A stretch of 64,000 nucleotides of DNA from Azadirachta indica (Eukaryota > Streptophyta > Magnoliopsida > Sapindales > Meliaceae). The notes below the pieces were generated by a model, which had not been told where the DNA came from, ran no database searches, and saw nothing but the letters and a program-made list of their open reading frames with translations. The first letter of the stretch is position 1; each line of letters starts with the position of its first letter. Positions 11,940 to 23,918 of this stretch are shown here, one piece after another. A program made the translations under genes and the position numbers. The DNA lies in contig CM040444.1 in NCBI GenBank assembly GCA_022749755.1, positions 19,269,326 to 19,333,325 of the forward strand, in the 5' to 3' direction.

Positions 11940-14123
11940 GCCGTCCCTAAGGAAAGTGTTGGTACTGGCAAGGAAAACAATCTTTTAGTCTAATGCCCTC
12001 CTTCAGATTTGATAAGAGAAAACAACTCTTTTGACATAGATAGATTTCCCTCCTTTATTACTGAGGCTGACCTGAGGATTTTTAGAAAGCTAAACTAGAT
12101 TTCTAAATCAATAACCTTAGAGTTCTTGAAACCAATGAATTTCCTAATCCTCTTACGGGTAATAAAGTAGCCTTCAATGAAGAGCATTTTCTTATTAGGG
12201 TTAGATTACCACTTTAACCATACTTCGCTGCCCTATTTCATAGCTTTCGGTTCCTCATTATTAGCTTAACCTAAATGGTTAGAGAATTATTTTTTGATTG
12301 TATGTGATCTAGGCTATGGCCAAAAACTCTCCAACAACTACTGGTGAGATTAAATACTCGTTTCTCTTCAAGAAGGGACCAAAAAGTACCCCGATTTTTA
12401 TTATCTTCAAACTCGCACCAACACACCCAAACTTGTCACTAGTAACTCCATATGCAATAAGAACTAGAAAGATTGATGTTTCTATGTGGGTGGGATTGGT
12501 GCAAATCCTCATTAACTAAGACGAACATACATGTTCCCATGCCTTAGCATTTAAAATTATTCTTCATAAATGTCATGCATAATTCACTTGTGGTTTTAAT
12601 CTCTTATACTAACCATCATTTCTAATCTAAATAAATGAATTGACAAACAAATTCTGATCATGTGCAATTGTCCTAATTTAGCCGCTTTGTGCTTACTAAG
12701 ATTAACACTAGATGTGCAAAACCAACAAATCATAAAAAACTTCTTGCACCTGATCAACTTATTGGTTCTGATTTAGTAGCTATTACCTCCACCCATGAAG
12801 AGCTTGAAGCTACCTTGAGAGCAGAAAAGAGTCTCGTTCTTGAGGCTAAACAAGAAAACATAATCACGGGTCAAAGTAAATATAACTAGTAGCCCTTGTA
12901 ATTTTGCAATTATTTTCATGACTTTACTCTTTATCCCTTTGCATATGTTTGTAGACATAATGGCACCAAGAGGGGGAAAGGCAAGTTGCTGGGCTTGTTA
13001 AGCTTAGTCTTGGATGAACTGGAGTCACAATTAGATGGTGCACCAAAGACTACCTAGGATCCACCTAAAAAATCTAACCAAAATAAGGGTGGATAGTCCA
13101 AAATGAAAACAGTTGACCTCAAAACTTAGGAAAAGAAAAATGAGGTGGACACCAAAAAAGACAAAAAGATCCTCCAAAAGATAAGGGTAAACGTAAAGCT
13201 GAAACCTTGGAGAAGATCGAGGGGAAGGCTCCAAAAAAGCCAAACACTTTGCAAGATGAAAATGTTGTAGAAGTGGATGGCTTCTCTTAGATGGATATTC
13301 CTTAGGAGCAAAAGAGAACTCTTTAAGCATTTGATTCTATCTCTCAATCACTTGGCCATTATGGTCAGCCTAATCCTATCATCAAATATAGAGGCTACCA
13401 GCTCAGACAACATATCGAAAAAAATTCACGAGTATGGATGGGCAAGGTAAACTACACGCTAACACCTCATCTTAGATTTTATAGCCAACTTTGATGAACC
13501 CACCAACCAATTTTTCTTTTGACTTAAACCTAAATAAGTATACCATAGTCTAACTTTGCAAGTGGACAACGTGAAATAACATTCCATAAAAAATACAAGT
13601 ATGTACAAAATTGTGGATGAATTAACTAAGGATGAAAACCTACTGAGCCATAAATTAAAAGATGTTGAGAAATGAGAGGAGAGTCTCGATGCTCAACTGA
13701 GTAGGGAAAGAAAGAAATGGGCTAGCAATCGCATGCACTTAAAGACAAAGTTGCGGATCTCAAAGCTCTAGTTTCTCAACTTGGAGCTCAAGTTGTAGAT
13801 CTTGCGCACACTAACAAAGATCTGGAAGATAACTCGTGCAAATTAAGTCAAAATGTAAGCAATAATGCCAAGAATTTGCCTATGAAGCTTTGGAGCTAGT
13901 GTGCAAAATCTTCCACACAAAATATAAAGAGCGTGATTTGGCCTGGTTATTTGAAAAACTTGAAGTGCCTCTACCTATTCAGTTTAGAACTAAGGACCAA
14001 GAGCAGACAATAGTTGAAAAGACCTCCTATGATGTTGAACCTGTTGGCCTTGATCAAACTAATTCCATAACTGAATGTTCAAGTTTCAACACCACCTTAG
14101 CACCTCCCCCTAGTGAAATATAA
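11940..14123 (+). pseudogene. Antisense coding relic of the Ty3/gypsy element (aORF-like, coiled coil)
   Basis: Coding traces run on the plus strand, opposite to the host element. Around 12055-12300 broken frames read like the plant 'putative gypsy-type transposon' family (ITEADLRIFRKL, then FNEEHFLIRVRLPL). 12960-13080 is charged and begins MAPRGGKA. 13650-13900 encodes a coiled coil with heptad-like leucines (VADLKALVSQLGAQVVDLA). 13890-14123 is an open frame rich in charged and polar residues ending at TAA. Many stops interrupt the rest. The family assignment is from memory of the domain's look, not a search. An antisense ORF between integrase and 3' LTR is a described feature of Retand-like elements. 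It could instead belong to an independent inserted element. Confidence 0.5.
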
Positions 14124-14399
14124 TTTTTGATTTTTTTTACTTGGTTAAAAACTCAAACAAGTTGTAATAGATAATTAAAGCTTGCCATCTGACCATTTTG
14201 ATTAGATTTCAAATTTTTAGATAGATATTGTTTCAAACTCTTTACTTAATTAACTATAAGAAGCGAAGCTAAAATCAAATCAATTTATCCTGGTTTATTC
14301 ACAAGACCTCTCAAGGAAGTTCCTTAAGCTATTATTCTTTTGTCATCTTTATTGAATGAATCATGTAATATTAATCACAAATATAAATCGCATACTAGG

Positions 14400-14680
14400 A
14401 TGTCTTATGACCTAAACTTGTTCTCAAGTCTTCTTTTGTGACTCCTGATCAAAACAAGATTTGTTAATCTCAATAAAGATCAATATGTAGCCTGAATTGT
14501 GGTCAGGTCTTCTTTACACAACTTTTGAATAAAATAAAATTTATTAATTCATCAGATATTGTTGTGTGGCCTAAATTATGGTTAGGCCTTTTTATAATAT
14601 TTTTTAAACAAGACAATTGTCATATAATCTAAATCATGTTTAGATCTTTTCAACAACAATTTTGTAAATCATTAAGGAAA
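14400..14680. repeat. Short degenerate tandem repeat, about 4 units
   Basis: A unit of roughly 60-90 bp with the core 'cctaaattatggttaggcctt' recurs (14409, 14490, 14567, 14627 regions), followed by 'caaaacaagatttgttaatc'-like tails. It lies between the integrase remnant and the antisense relic, the location where Tat-lineage elements often carry tandem arrays. Confidence 0.55.
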
Positions 14681-14842
14681 ATACTTATTCAACATTTCTG
14701 CATTATATGACTTCTTAACCTCTTTTCCATCAAGATACTGTAACTTATAAATTCTTGGTCTGACAACTTTGATCACCTTGTGTAGACCTTCATAATTTGC
14801 TCCAAAAACCCCCTTACTAAGTACTTCAGTATTTTACGTGAT

Positions 14843-15495
14843 TCATCGCAAAACCAAGTCTTTTTCTTGGAAAGTTCTTGTATGAACTCTCTTGTTGTAG
14901 TACTTTGCCACTCGCTGTTCATAAGTAGGCATTTTGATTAGCACCTGATCTCGCTTCTCATCTAATAAATCCAAGCCCAATCTTATCAGCTCTTTATTTT
15001 TTAGTTCATCAAAGTGTTTCACCCTAAATAAAGGTGCTGCAATTTCTACTGTTATCACTACTTCAAAACCGAGGCTAATGAATATGACATCTCCTCAGTT
15101 ATAGTTCTCGCTGTTGTTCGATAGGCCTAAAGAATTTAAGGCAACTCATCAACCCATCCTCATTTTTCTTTTCATCAAGGCTTTCTTTAGTACCTTTTTT
15201 ATGGTTTTGTCCACATCTTTAACGTGCGTGTTTGCCTTTTGATGAGCAGGAGAGAAATAAACTTGAGGTCAATGCTCAGATCAGAATAGAATTCCTTGAA
15301 ATTTGCATTGTCAATTTGCTTCTTATTATCTACAATTAGTATCTGAGGAATTTTGAAACGGTAAATTAAATTTCGCTTAACAAAAGCAGTGATGCTCTTC
15401 TCTATTATAATACTTAGTGGCTCCGGCTCTACCGACTTTGTGAAATAGTCGATTGCGACTGTTGCATATTTCATCTGAGCACGTTCTGCAAGCAA
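14843..15495 (-). pseudogene. Ty3/gypsy integrase fragments
   Basis: Two open frames on the minus strand. 15199-15495 is the integrase catalytic core: ATVAIDYFTKSVE contains the first catalytic Asp, and FKIPQILIVDNKKQ the second in the IVDN form. 14843-15058 is the region after the core: LLDEKRDQVL, then YEQRVAKYYNKRV and FQEKDLVLR, which is standard for plant Ty3/gypsy integrases. A frameshift lies between them. The enzyme would insert the cDNA into the genome, but this copy is dead. The relative order fixes the element orientation as minus. Confidence 0.88.
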
Positions 15496-15555
15496 TAGCC
15501 TAATAAAGTCTAAGTTTTATTGCGCAAAGGGCCAAGGACTAAGCAAAGTGGTGAG

Positions 15556-16500
15556 CTATTCAGATGGTTGTCTTAAGATATCACCATGAAATGGACACCA
15601 TGAACAAGATTGCATTGTCTTTCTCGCATCTTGATGTAAAAGTTGGCCAATAATATCTTTGTCGCAAGATTCGATACCCCAACAATCTAGCTTCTCCATG
15701 GTCACCACAGCTACCCATGTGAACTTCCCTGAGCATATAATTTGCCTCTTCCTCATCAACACACTACAAATAAAGTAGTCCGAATCCTCCTTTATACAGC
15801 ACCCCATCGATGTGAGATCTGTTCTTAACTCTTCTTGCTTTCTCTTTATTTTTTGGCAACTTCTCATCCAAGATGTACTCTTTGATTAAATCCATCTAAG
15901 TTAAGATTTAATGTATCATGCTAATCTAAACAAATTTGATCGCTAACTACCTCATACTTTTCTGGCATGACACTTCCACAAGAATTGTTGTTGGAAACTT
16001 TTTCTATAAAGTTGAGGCTAATTTTGTTAGCGCATCGACCTTAATATTTTTTGATCTTTTCGCTTGAAATTGACCACAAACTTAATTCATCACTAATTGT
16101 GAATCCCTCTTTACCTCCAAATCATCTACTTCCACTAAAAGTGTTAAAGCAAGTCTAGCTAGTAAGGCCTCATACTCTGTTTCATTATTTGTTACTTTAA
16201 AATCAAAATACAAAGTATAAGTTAACTCTACATTTCTTGGTCCAAGCAAAATGATTCCACATCCATCCCCTTGAGCATTTGATGATCCATCTATACATAA
16301 ATGCCAAAGCTGAACCTTTTCCTATTTTTTCATTGATGTTTGTTCAATTACGGCTCTTGGAGACTGAACCTAATCATCTATTAGCCTCTGAAGCGAAGTT
16401 GTCATTTTACTTTGAACAAATACTATTTCTATCTCTGTATTCTCAGCTTCTTGAGTTATCATCTGTTCAATTACTTCCCGTACCATTATTCCTTTTAAAC
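15556..16500 (-). pseudogene. Ty3/gypsy H2C2 zinc-finger and RNase H remnants
   Basis: 15556-15800 reads, across frames, as DEEEANYMLREVHMGSCGDH and RQRYYWPT, the zinc-binding linker between RNase H and integrase. 16040-16400 on the minus strand encodes RNase H-like pieces, including a segment near 16160-16230 with YTLYFDFK and NNETEYEALLA-like text, which is typical of plant gypsy RNase H. Frames are broken throughout. No recognisable reverse transcriptase catalytic box was found between this and the protease, so most of the RT appears to be missing. Confidence 0.65.
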
Positions 16501-16723
16501 AAAACTACAATTACTTGATTCCTTTTCTTTGATCTCCTTGCATTATCTTGATTCCTTCTCCTGGTCGAAACTTTAACTTTAAATAATTAATGTTTCCATT
16601 GCTCTTATTTTCTAAAAGAAGGGTCTTCCTAAAATAATCGAATATGACATTTTTAAGTCCATATCTTGAAACTCTATCTTCGTAGTTTTTTTTATACAGT
16701 TTATCCCCTATGGTTAATGACAA

Positions 16724-16978
16724 CTAAACTGAACCTAACAAGAGAATGGATGACTCCACAAAATTGTATAGTGCTGTTTTTACTAGCCCTGTCTTCAAAT
16801 TCTTGATCTTTAAGGAAACTAAAGTCTCCTTAAAGATTATGTCAATTGAACTCCCAGTGTCCAACAAAGCTTTCCTAACCTTTGATAATCCAATCTCCAA
16901 GGTCACTACTGAAGCATTATCGTGAGGATAATTAACCCTGACCTCATCTTTATCTATAAACAGAATTGGAATTGCCAC
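16724..16978 (-). pseudogene. Ty3/gypsy aspartic protease fragment
   Basis: An 84-residue open frame contains VRKALLDTGSSIDII, with the retropepsin active-site Asp-Thr-Gly. It is preceded by VNYPHDNASVVTLEIGLSKV, common in plant gypsy proteases. The enzyme would cleave the gag-pol polyprotein. The mirror copy at 63447-63701 is the same frame. The flanking gag and RT sequences are out of frame. Confidence 0.88.
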
Positions 16979-17029
16979 TAGCCTTAGCTTCCTCTCAGTT
17001 TTAACATTAATTATATGTTAACCCGCGGA

Positions 17030-18980
17030 GGGGTTAAGCAAAGAATATTTTGAGCAGTTCTTTCTTGCCTTGTTTATGCTCATTGCTAATGTTAGTCCCC
17101 CTAAGATCACCATAATCCTATAATCTGAATCCTCCATTTCTGATCTTTTGTGCTCAGAACCTTCTCTTTTATCTTTCGTTTTCACCTTATACTAATCTAA
17201 ATAATTGTTTCACACCAAGATCTCTATTTTCTCCCTTAAATATAAACAATTAGTTGAATGCCCCTGATTTTAATGAAATGCACATCTTTTTTTGGTATCA
17301 CGATTATTTAAAGCTAACCTTAGAGGGCAAGGCCTTGATAGTAAACCCAAATCTTCAATCTCCTGATAGATTTTCAATAAAGGTGTGTTTAGCTGCATAA
17401 ACCTTCGTCTATCATGCACCTGAGCAATTATTCCCACTCCCTCCCTAGGTGGGGGAGGTAACTCCTTTAATTACTCAGCTCTTCCTTTATAGGTTGGACA
17501 TTAAAATGCACAATCAGTCTTCTGTTCAGATTTGTCATCATACTACGAGCGTTGAAAATCCTTATCCCTCCTCTAAATAGGTCTAGAATCAGGTTTCTGC
17601 ACATCTCCTCTTCCCCTCATATCTTCAAATTTTAAATTACGTCCTTTATCCCTTGAACCTTTAATTTTTCATCTTTTTTCTCTAGTAACATATTCATTTG
17701 GGGTTAAAGTTCATTTGTGGATTGCGACTAGCCTCTATCTACCCATAACCCCTAATTAAGGCCTTCTAACTCTAATAGGTGGGTAAATGCCCTTGCTTCC
17801 ATAACTTCCTTGTAATACCCTTTTATAAAACTTTTCAAAGTTTCCTCCTTTCCTTGTTTCAACAGCAGTAGTGAACTGGGATTTTTTACTCTAGCCATTG
17901 CTCCCTTAAACTCATTGACAATTTGCTCATAAAGCTAATCAAAACTTTTCAAACTTCATGGCTTCAAATTCTTGTACCACTTTTTCACCTATCCTTTCAA
18001 AGTTAAAGAGAATGGTCGACAAATTTGTAACTTTGTCAAGCCCTAAATGATCATCATCTCCCTAGAGAAATCGATGTGTGATGTTAGGTCATTTTTCCGG
18101 TACATGGTGTGATCTGTAGCATTTTAAACTTTCTCAGCAACACCGAATCTTGGATTTCTTTGGAAAATGGTGACTTTAACGAGAATGTCAATCCTTCTTG
18201 CTAATTTCCATTCTGTTGCTGATCTTTTCCTCTGAGCTTGTAACTCCTCCGTAAGCTTTTGAATTCTTTCTTCATCTCTTTTTTGCTCACCACCTTATCA
18301 ATTATAGATTCAACTAAGTTCTGCATTTTCTCCACAACAGTTTTCTCCTTGTCTTTTCTACACTTCTGGTTCAAGTAAGTCCTCATATCTACTAAACTCA
18401 TACTATGCTCAGATCTTCTTTTGCTTCAATCTTGACTTTGTTGATCATATGATGGCGTCCAGTCTAGTTCCTTCTAAATCTGTAATAGAGCTTCTTCATT
18501 TTGGCCTTCATATGCTGGTTCCTGCACTAAAGTTTGCCCCTTTTAAGTAGAATTGTACCTTTTCTTGGATAATTATTCTACTCTCATAGCCTATGTCCCC
18601 TAAATTTGCATCGTGGTACAATTTTGTGTGTTGAACTTCTTGCAGAGTAGCGTTTTCCTCATTTTCTAGTGACTCCAAATTTTTTGAAATTTGTCTCCCC
18701 ATTAATCCTTCTCGAATAAACCTTTTAAGACTTTCAACTTCTTTTTCTAGGGTCCCCGTTTTATATTCCAACGCCTTCACCTACTTATCTTTCTCCACAT
18801 TCCGTCCTTACTTTCTTGTAACCGCCGCATAACTTGAGCTGTATCTGCATCTCCAATTTGAATTGTTGTTTGTCCCTAAGATTGTTGCAATGTTGGTTAG
18901 GAATTAGAATCTGATGAGTCTTCTTCATGGACCCTTTCTATTGAGTGTCTCTTGGTAACCTATTACTCCATGCTTGCTGC
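17030..18980 (-). pseudogene. Ty3/gypsy gag remnants
   Basis: The frame at 18508-18780 begins at an internal Met and encodes a charged, coiled-coil-prone segment (EKEVESLKRFI). 18201-18401 encodes a lysine-rich piece. Around 17800-17900, broken frames read LLKQGKEETLKSFIKGYY, which fits the retrotransposon gag family. Near 17235-17290 a degenerate CAFH..QGHSTNC knuckle-like motif is visible. Several stops and shifts separate these. It would be the capsid protein and is non-functional here. Confidence 0.75.
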
Positions 18981-19046
18981 CATTGTTGTTTCTTTGAGGA
19001 ATTAGGACGAATGGCTTCTTGAACATTTCCTACAGATGGCACTAGA

Positions 19047-19681
19047 TGTTGATATTGAAAGCTATATCTTCAATACCTAACACTAGAATGTGAATACTTT
19101 GCTCACGGATTCTGTAATTCTTTCTTTTATAGCTTGAGTTATCTTGTGTACCTTTTTTCTCTAATCTACCTCCTTTTTTTAGAGATTTGAATAAGCCAAT
19201 GGTCATATTGAGTTTGTAATTAAAAATGATAATTGAATCCTTATAATTAAGTAATTATTAGCAATTATTAGTTTGATGCTCACTAGAGTTACAATTATGT
19301 ATTCATCTTTCTAGTGTTATTTTCGAATCTGAACAGATTTCTTCATGCCACATCTAACCCGAACTAAGTTGAGTAGAAATATCTATCTTTTTTTACCAAG
19401 TTCTTCATCTAGTGGTCCAATTATTTGCATAATGAAAGTCTTTAATCATCTTCATAACTACATAATTGTGTGCATTTATTGACTTAATTTCTCTCAAACA
19501 ATTATGATTCTTTATTTATTTACTCTCAATTAATTCTAATCCAAGCTAGACTTTATTGATTAGATGTGATCATAACTTATGATGATCTAAGTAGAGTCTA
19601 CCTTTTCCTATTTTGACCACAATACCCTCATAGTGATTTGTAATGTTTACTTTTTTTGACCTAAGGTCATCTCCCCAAGCA
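19047..19681 (-). repeat. 5' LTR of the left Ty3/gypsy element
   Basis: 635 bp, starting TGCTTGGGGAG and ending ATCAACA on the minus strand. It is followed at once by the primer-site-like GTGCCATCTGTAGGAA. It matches the 3' LTR at 10238-10983 with clear divergence and the mirror copy at 60742-61376 almost exactly. Confidence 0.85.
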
Positions 19682-20771
19682 TATATTGATCGATTTTTTC
19701 CATAATTTATCCAACTAATATAATAAATTAAAGTCAGAAAAAAAATTTTATCCAACTTTTTTCATTTACCGATATCTATTTTATTTTCTTTTATTTTAAT
19801 ACCTGACATCATATTGTAATCTTATCGGACAAAAAGTAAAATAATTCAAAATGTAAAAAGTTAGCCTTAAGGTTGTAATGACATATGGTTATTTGTTGTT
19901 TTAAGATATCATAGAAATAAGTAATAAAATCGCCATAAATAAGGAGGAAAGTGGTTGTCCCTTCAATAACCTGGATATAGCATTTAATCATTTTCACATA
20001 TTATATTTATTTTTTCTTATAGGGCTAAACTAGTTATATCCCAAATAAAGAGAATGTCTAATAACCCATATTTTTTATATTTAATATCTCATCACCCTCT
20101 TAAACTTTGACTAATAATTTATTATCTCCTTTTTAATACTTAAAAAATAATTTTTAATCGTAAACTAGATGACGGCAGGGGGTGATGACGTATCAATCAA
20201 AATGCAGAGAGTGATAAGGTATTAGATCTAAACTCAGGGAAATATCAAGTATGTGACACTAGTTTGTAGTTATTAGAATGTCCCATGCAGTAAATACTAA
20301 CACTAATTGGAAAAAAAATGTTTTGTTTTTACACACATATAAAATTAAAAAGAAAAAAAAACCTAGAATTTCTCTAGCTTCCTTAATGCAACTTATGCAT
20401 GGGAACACTTCCTTTATATTGTGTTCGAAGACCAAAACTAGAAAGACGACTTCTTCTTTTATGTCTATTATATTTTGAAGAATGTCTATGTAATTGTTTT
20501 TTAATACGCACGCTTACGGGTTAAGTTGGGTTCACAAGAGCTCGTATAGAAACCTTCATAGGTTTCTTAGCTCCAGCCTAAAAAGTGTATACTTAATTAT
20601 TTTATAATATGTTCGGCCTTTAAATTGACCTTGGACTATTCTACAAAAGCTCATGTTAATAAAATAGAAGTCCATTTAATTAAAACTTATTTACACAAAT
20701 TCGATCTTGTAAGTATATGTTCTTACAATTTATAAAATTAATCTTCAAATCCTTGAGATAGTAGCCATCCA
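19682..20771. other. AT-rich intergenic DNA, no gene seen
   Basis: Contains only short open frames repeated in the mirror arm because of the inverted repeat. A poly-A run near 20310-20360 differs in length between arms. Nothing recognisable as a gene. Confidence 0.6.
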
Positions 20772-21104
20772 TTAAACTTTATCTCTTCGACAACTTAAAA
20801 GATATAAGACAAGCACAACATAGCTTAGCAAAAGCTTGAAATGACCATTTGGAAAAACTTTGATCTGCCATGTGAAAAAGAGGATGTGACCCAAATGAAA
20901 GCTGACGACTTCACGCCCAACAAAATTGAAAATGATAACTCCTAAGCTTATCCTTGTAGTAAGAGACGACAAACGGGTTGAGTCAAGGGCAAAATAAAGT
21001 CTACTTGGGCTTACATGCTGGGCCAGCTCAGGCACATACAATAATAACGGGTTGAGTCCTGCATGACCTATGAAGTCCGATCTCACCCGTTCGATTTGTG
21101 CCAA
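20772..21104 (-). CDS. Unrecognised 110-codon open frame in a GC-richer island (left copy)
   Basis: An open frame with an ATG start sits in a small island of higher GC inside an AT desert. The predicted protein begins MAQIERVRSDFIGHAG, is hydrophobic in its second half, and has no domain I recognise. The same frame is intact in the mirror arm (59314-59646), but that only reflects arm identity. Nearby CCGGCCGGG and repeated 'ACTCAACCCG' words suggest a transposon end or relic rather than a gene. I see no promoter or splice evidence. Low confidence that it is translated. Confidence 0.2.
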   Translation of the reverse strand: MAQIERVRSDFIGHAGLNPLLLYVPELAQHVSPSRLYFALDSTRLSSLTTRISLGVIIFNFVGREVVSFHLGHILFFTWQIKVFPNGHFKLLLSYVVLVLYLLSCRRDKV

Positions 21105-21440
21105 GCCAACCCCGGCCGGGATTCACGTGGGCATGAACATGATGTTGGCCCTGTTTGACTTTAAAAATGAAGTAAAAATGCTACAAATTCAAATTCGAAC
21201 TCAAGATTTAAAGGAAATTTAATATACGACTTACTGCTATCCTAATTTACTTTTAATTAAAATATGTAAATAAAAATATTTAACTAAAATATATATTTAA
21301 TTTATATTATTATAAATATCATTAAATTTATTTATTATTTAGGATATATATAATTAACTATTTAGCATTTTAAAAATATATAATAATTTAATTTTACAAT
21401 ATTTTAATAGTACTAAATTTAATATGAATTTTAAAAACTA

Positions 21441-22088
21441 GGATTATTATACTTTACCCCCGACTTTTGAGAAAAACTGATATGTCTCTATAAGTTTTTG
21501 AGAAAGGTAAAGTATTCCCTGACTTTTCGAAAAAGTCAAGATATCCCCTAAGATTATTATTTATATCTTAATTTGACTATTTTCTCTCTCTACTATTAAA
21601 AATATCTAAAAAATTATTTATAATTAATATTGTCTATGTATAATTGTATAAACATTTAAAAAATTTTAACAAATTTTATTTATAAAAAATTCTACAATTA
21701 ATTATACATAATTTTTTAAATAAATTATTTTAATAATAAGATATATTTTAGAAATTGTATATAAATAAATATTATAAGTATTTGATTATAAATTTTGAAG
21801 GAAAAGAAATAATTAAGGGTTAAAATATTATTATAATTTTTAAGTTTGAATGTTACATAAGATTATATAAATTATTATAGATTATTAAGTAAAAAATAAA
21901 AAAATAATATACTTATTTTATATATTTTTAATAGTACAGGAGTAAAAAAATTAATTAAAATATGAATTGTAATATCAGAGGATATCTTGACTTTCTTTAA
22001 AATGTCAGGGAATATCTTGCCTTTTTAAAAACTTAAGGGAATATATTAACTTTTCCCTAAAACATAAGAGAATAAAGCACAATATCCC
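21441..22088. mobile_element. Long-TIR non-autonomous element A (Mutator-like), left copy
   Basis: About 648 bp with inverted termini of over 100 bp: GGATTATTATACTTTACCC at one end and, reversed, GGGATATTGTGCTTTATTC at the other, both continuing through 'tattccctgac' and 'aaagtcaagatatcc' words. Flanks taaaaacta (21432-21440) and taaaagcta (22089-22097) could be a 9-bp target duplication with one mismatch. Interior is pure AT with no coding potential. Confidence 0.7.
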
Positions 22089-22097
22089 TAAAAGCTA

Positions 22098-23909
22098 TTA
22101 AATTTATTAATTTGAATACATATTTAAAGTATTTAAAAAATTAATGCAACAATTATCAAGTTTTTTAATTTAGCCAAATAATTCCTTCATAATAATTATT
22201 TTAAAATTTCAATTTAATCAATTTAAAAAATTTTTAAATTCATTTTCTTAATAAAGAAATAAATAATTTTTAATGATTAAAACAATAAGTTTGATAAAGC
22301 AAAAATAATAAATTGATGTCAAATAAAGTAATCAATTTGTAATTGATGAACTAATTTGTTGGAATATTGCAATATAAGATTAACAAAACAAAACATTTCT
22401 TAAAGAATTTGTTAAAAATTTTCTTTTTCTTTTTAGATATCATTTTCTTATGTACCAAATAAAATACTTTTTTGTAAAATTATGAAAAAATAGAAAATTC
22501 TAAAATTTATTTAATATATTTTTTCTAACTTTCTCAATTTTATTAAAAACTAGATAATAACTTATTCTACAGTTATTTATTTTTCTATTTACATAGGTTA
22601 ATAGGGAAATTATAATAAATGTATTAATTAAATTTGATATTTTGGTGTAGTAAGATTTTCATTACTGGTAATATTTTGTGTAACTTGTGTCAATTAAATT
22701 AATGATTATTGTTATTTATTTTTTTTAACAATTAATTTATGAAAAAATGAATATTTATTTTTGTAATATTATTTTGATGATACGTGAAATGGTGATTTCA
22801 TGTACAAAAAATTAAACATTGATGATTTTTTTAATAATAAATTAAAAATTAATAATTATGTGAGCTAATTTTTGTTAAATACTTTAAATTTGTAATGAAG
22901 TCAATAAATTCAATACTTTAAATATGTTTTTGTGATATTTGAGAATTTTATCAAAACAATCTTTATTTTTGAGAATTTAATATTTCATATATAAAAAATA
23001 ATTCTATAATTTAAAATAATTCATATCTAATTATCTATATATACAAATTATTGAATTAATGACAACAATTATGTGTAAAAATTAAATGCATATTTTTTGA
23101 AACTTTTTAAAATTAATTTTTAAGAGAAAATAATTATTTTATTTATCAAATTTATTTTATAATATATAAACAAAAGTATTGTTCCTTCAAACAATTATAA
23201 AGAAAATAATTGTGATAAAATTATATTTAATTATTATTAAAGATAAAATTATGGTTAGATCATACAATTGTTTTATATCCATAATAACAATTCAAAAATT
23301 ATGCTTAGATTATACAATTAGTTTTACTATTATAAGTTGACTATTTATTCTTTGTTAAATATGTTTTATTTACCAGTTAATTTCAATGTTTTAGTATATA
23401 GTTAATTTTTAACTTGGGGCACTCTTCATATCTATAATAAATATTTAATTATCTAAAAAATAATACTTATTATTATTTTAGAAAACTTAAAATTTTACTG
23501 TATTATATCATATTTTAGCTACATGAAAATATATTTTATTTAAATTATAATATAACCATAAATATTGTATCATAATATATTTATTTTATAAATTAATATT
23601 TATTTATACTTTATTTTATTTATCTTTTAATACATAATTAATGTTAAATTGTTAATATATTATAAAATAAATAAATTTATATTTTAGTTAAATATAGTAA
23701 TAAATATTTAACTATCAATATGTTACTTAATAATGATTATCATTATTATTTTACTTAATTTTGTTTAAGAGTTTAAAAATAATCCCTTAAACTAACTACA
23801 ATTAAAGAGAAGTATAATTATAATTTTTTAGTTAATTAAGATTTTAATAGATAATTTTAAATTACTAAAATTAATTAATCTCATAGATCAAATCTTAGGA
23901 ACTTATAGG
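22098..23909. other. AT-rich spacer between the two long-TIR elements
   Basis: Very AT-rich, with no open frame or repeat structure that I can name. Confidence 0.6.
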
Positions 23910-23918
23910 TCTTTTTCT

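Larger units (their letters stand above)
10238..19681 (-). mobile_element. Decayed Ty3/gypsy (Tat-like) LTR retrotransposon
   Basis: Read on the minus strand: 5' LTR 19681-19047, a primer-site-like segment (GTGCCATCTGTAGGAA, the degenerate form of the TGGCGCCGTCTGTGGGAA context common in plant Ty3/gypsy), gag, aspartic protease, RNase H, integrase, tandem repeats, an opposite-strand coding relic, a G-rich polypurine tract (ATTGGGGGCT), and a 3' LTR. LTR starts TGCTTGGGGA and TGTTTAGGGA correspond. All coding frames are broken. Protease-RNase H-integrase order defines Ty3/gypsy. The tandem array plus antisense ORF after the integrase is known from the Tat/Retand group. Sequence from 16424 upward is repeated in the right arm of the large inverted repeat. 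Confidence 0.85.

Noticed and set aside
12309..12519. Overlapping 67-residue open frames on both strands
   Set aside because: They fall inside the decayed antisense relic, and neither has start context or domain support as a separate gene.
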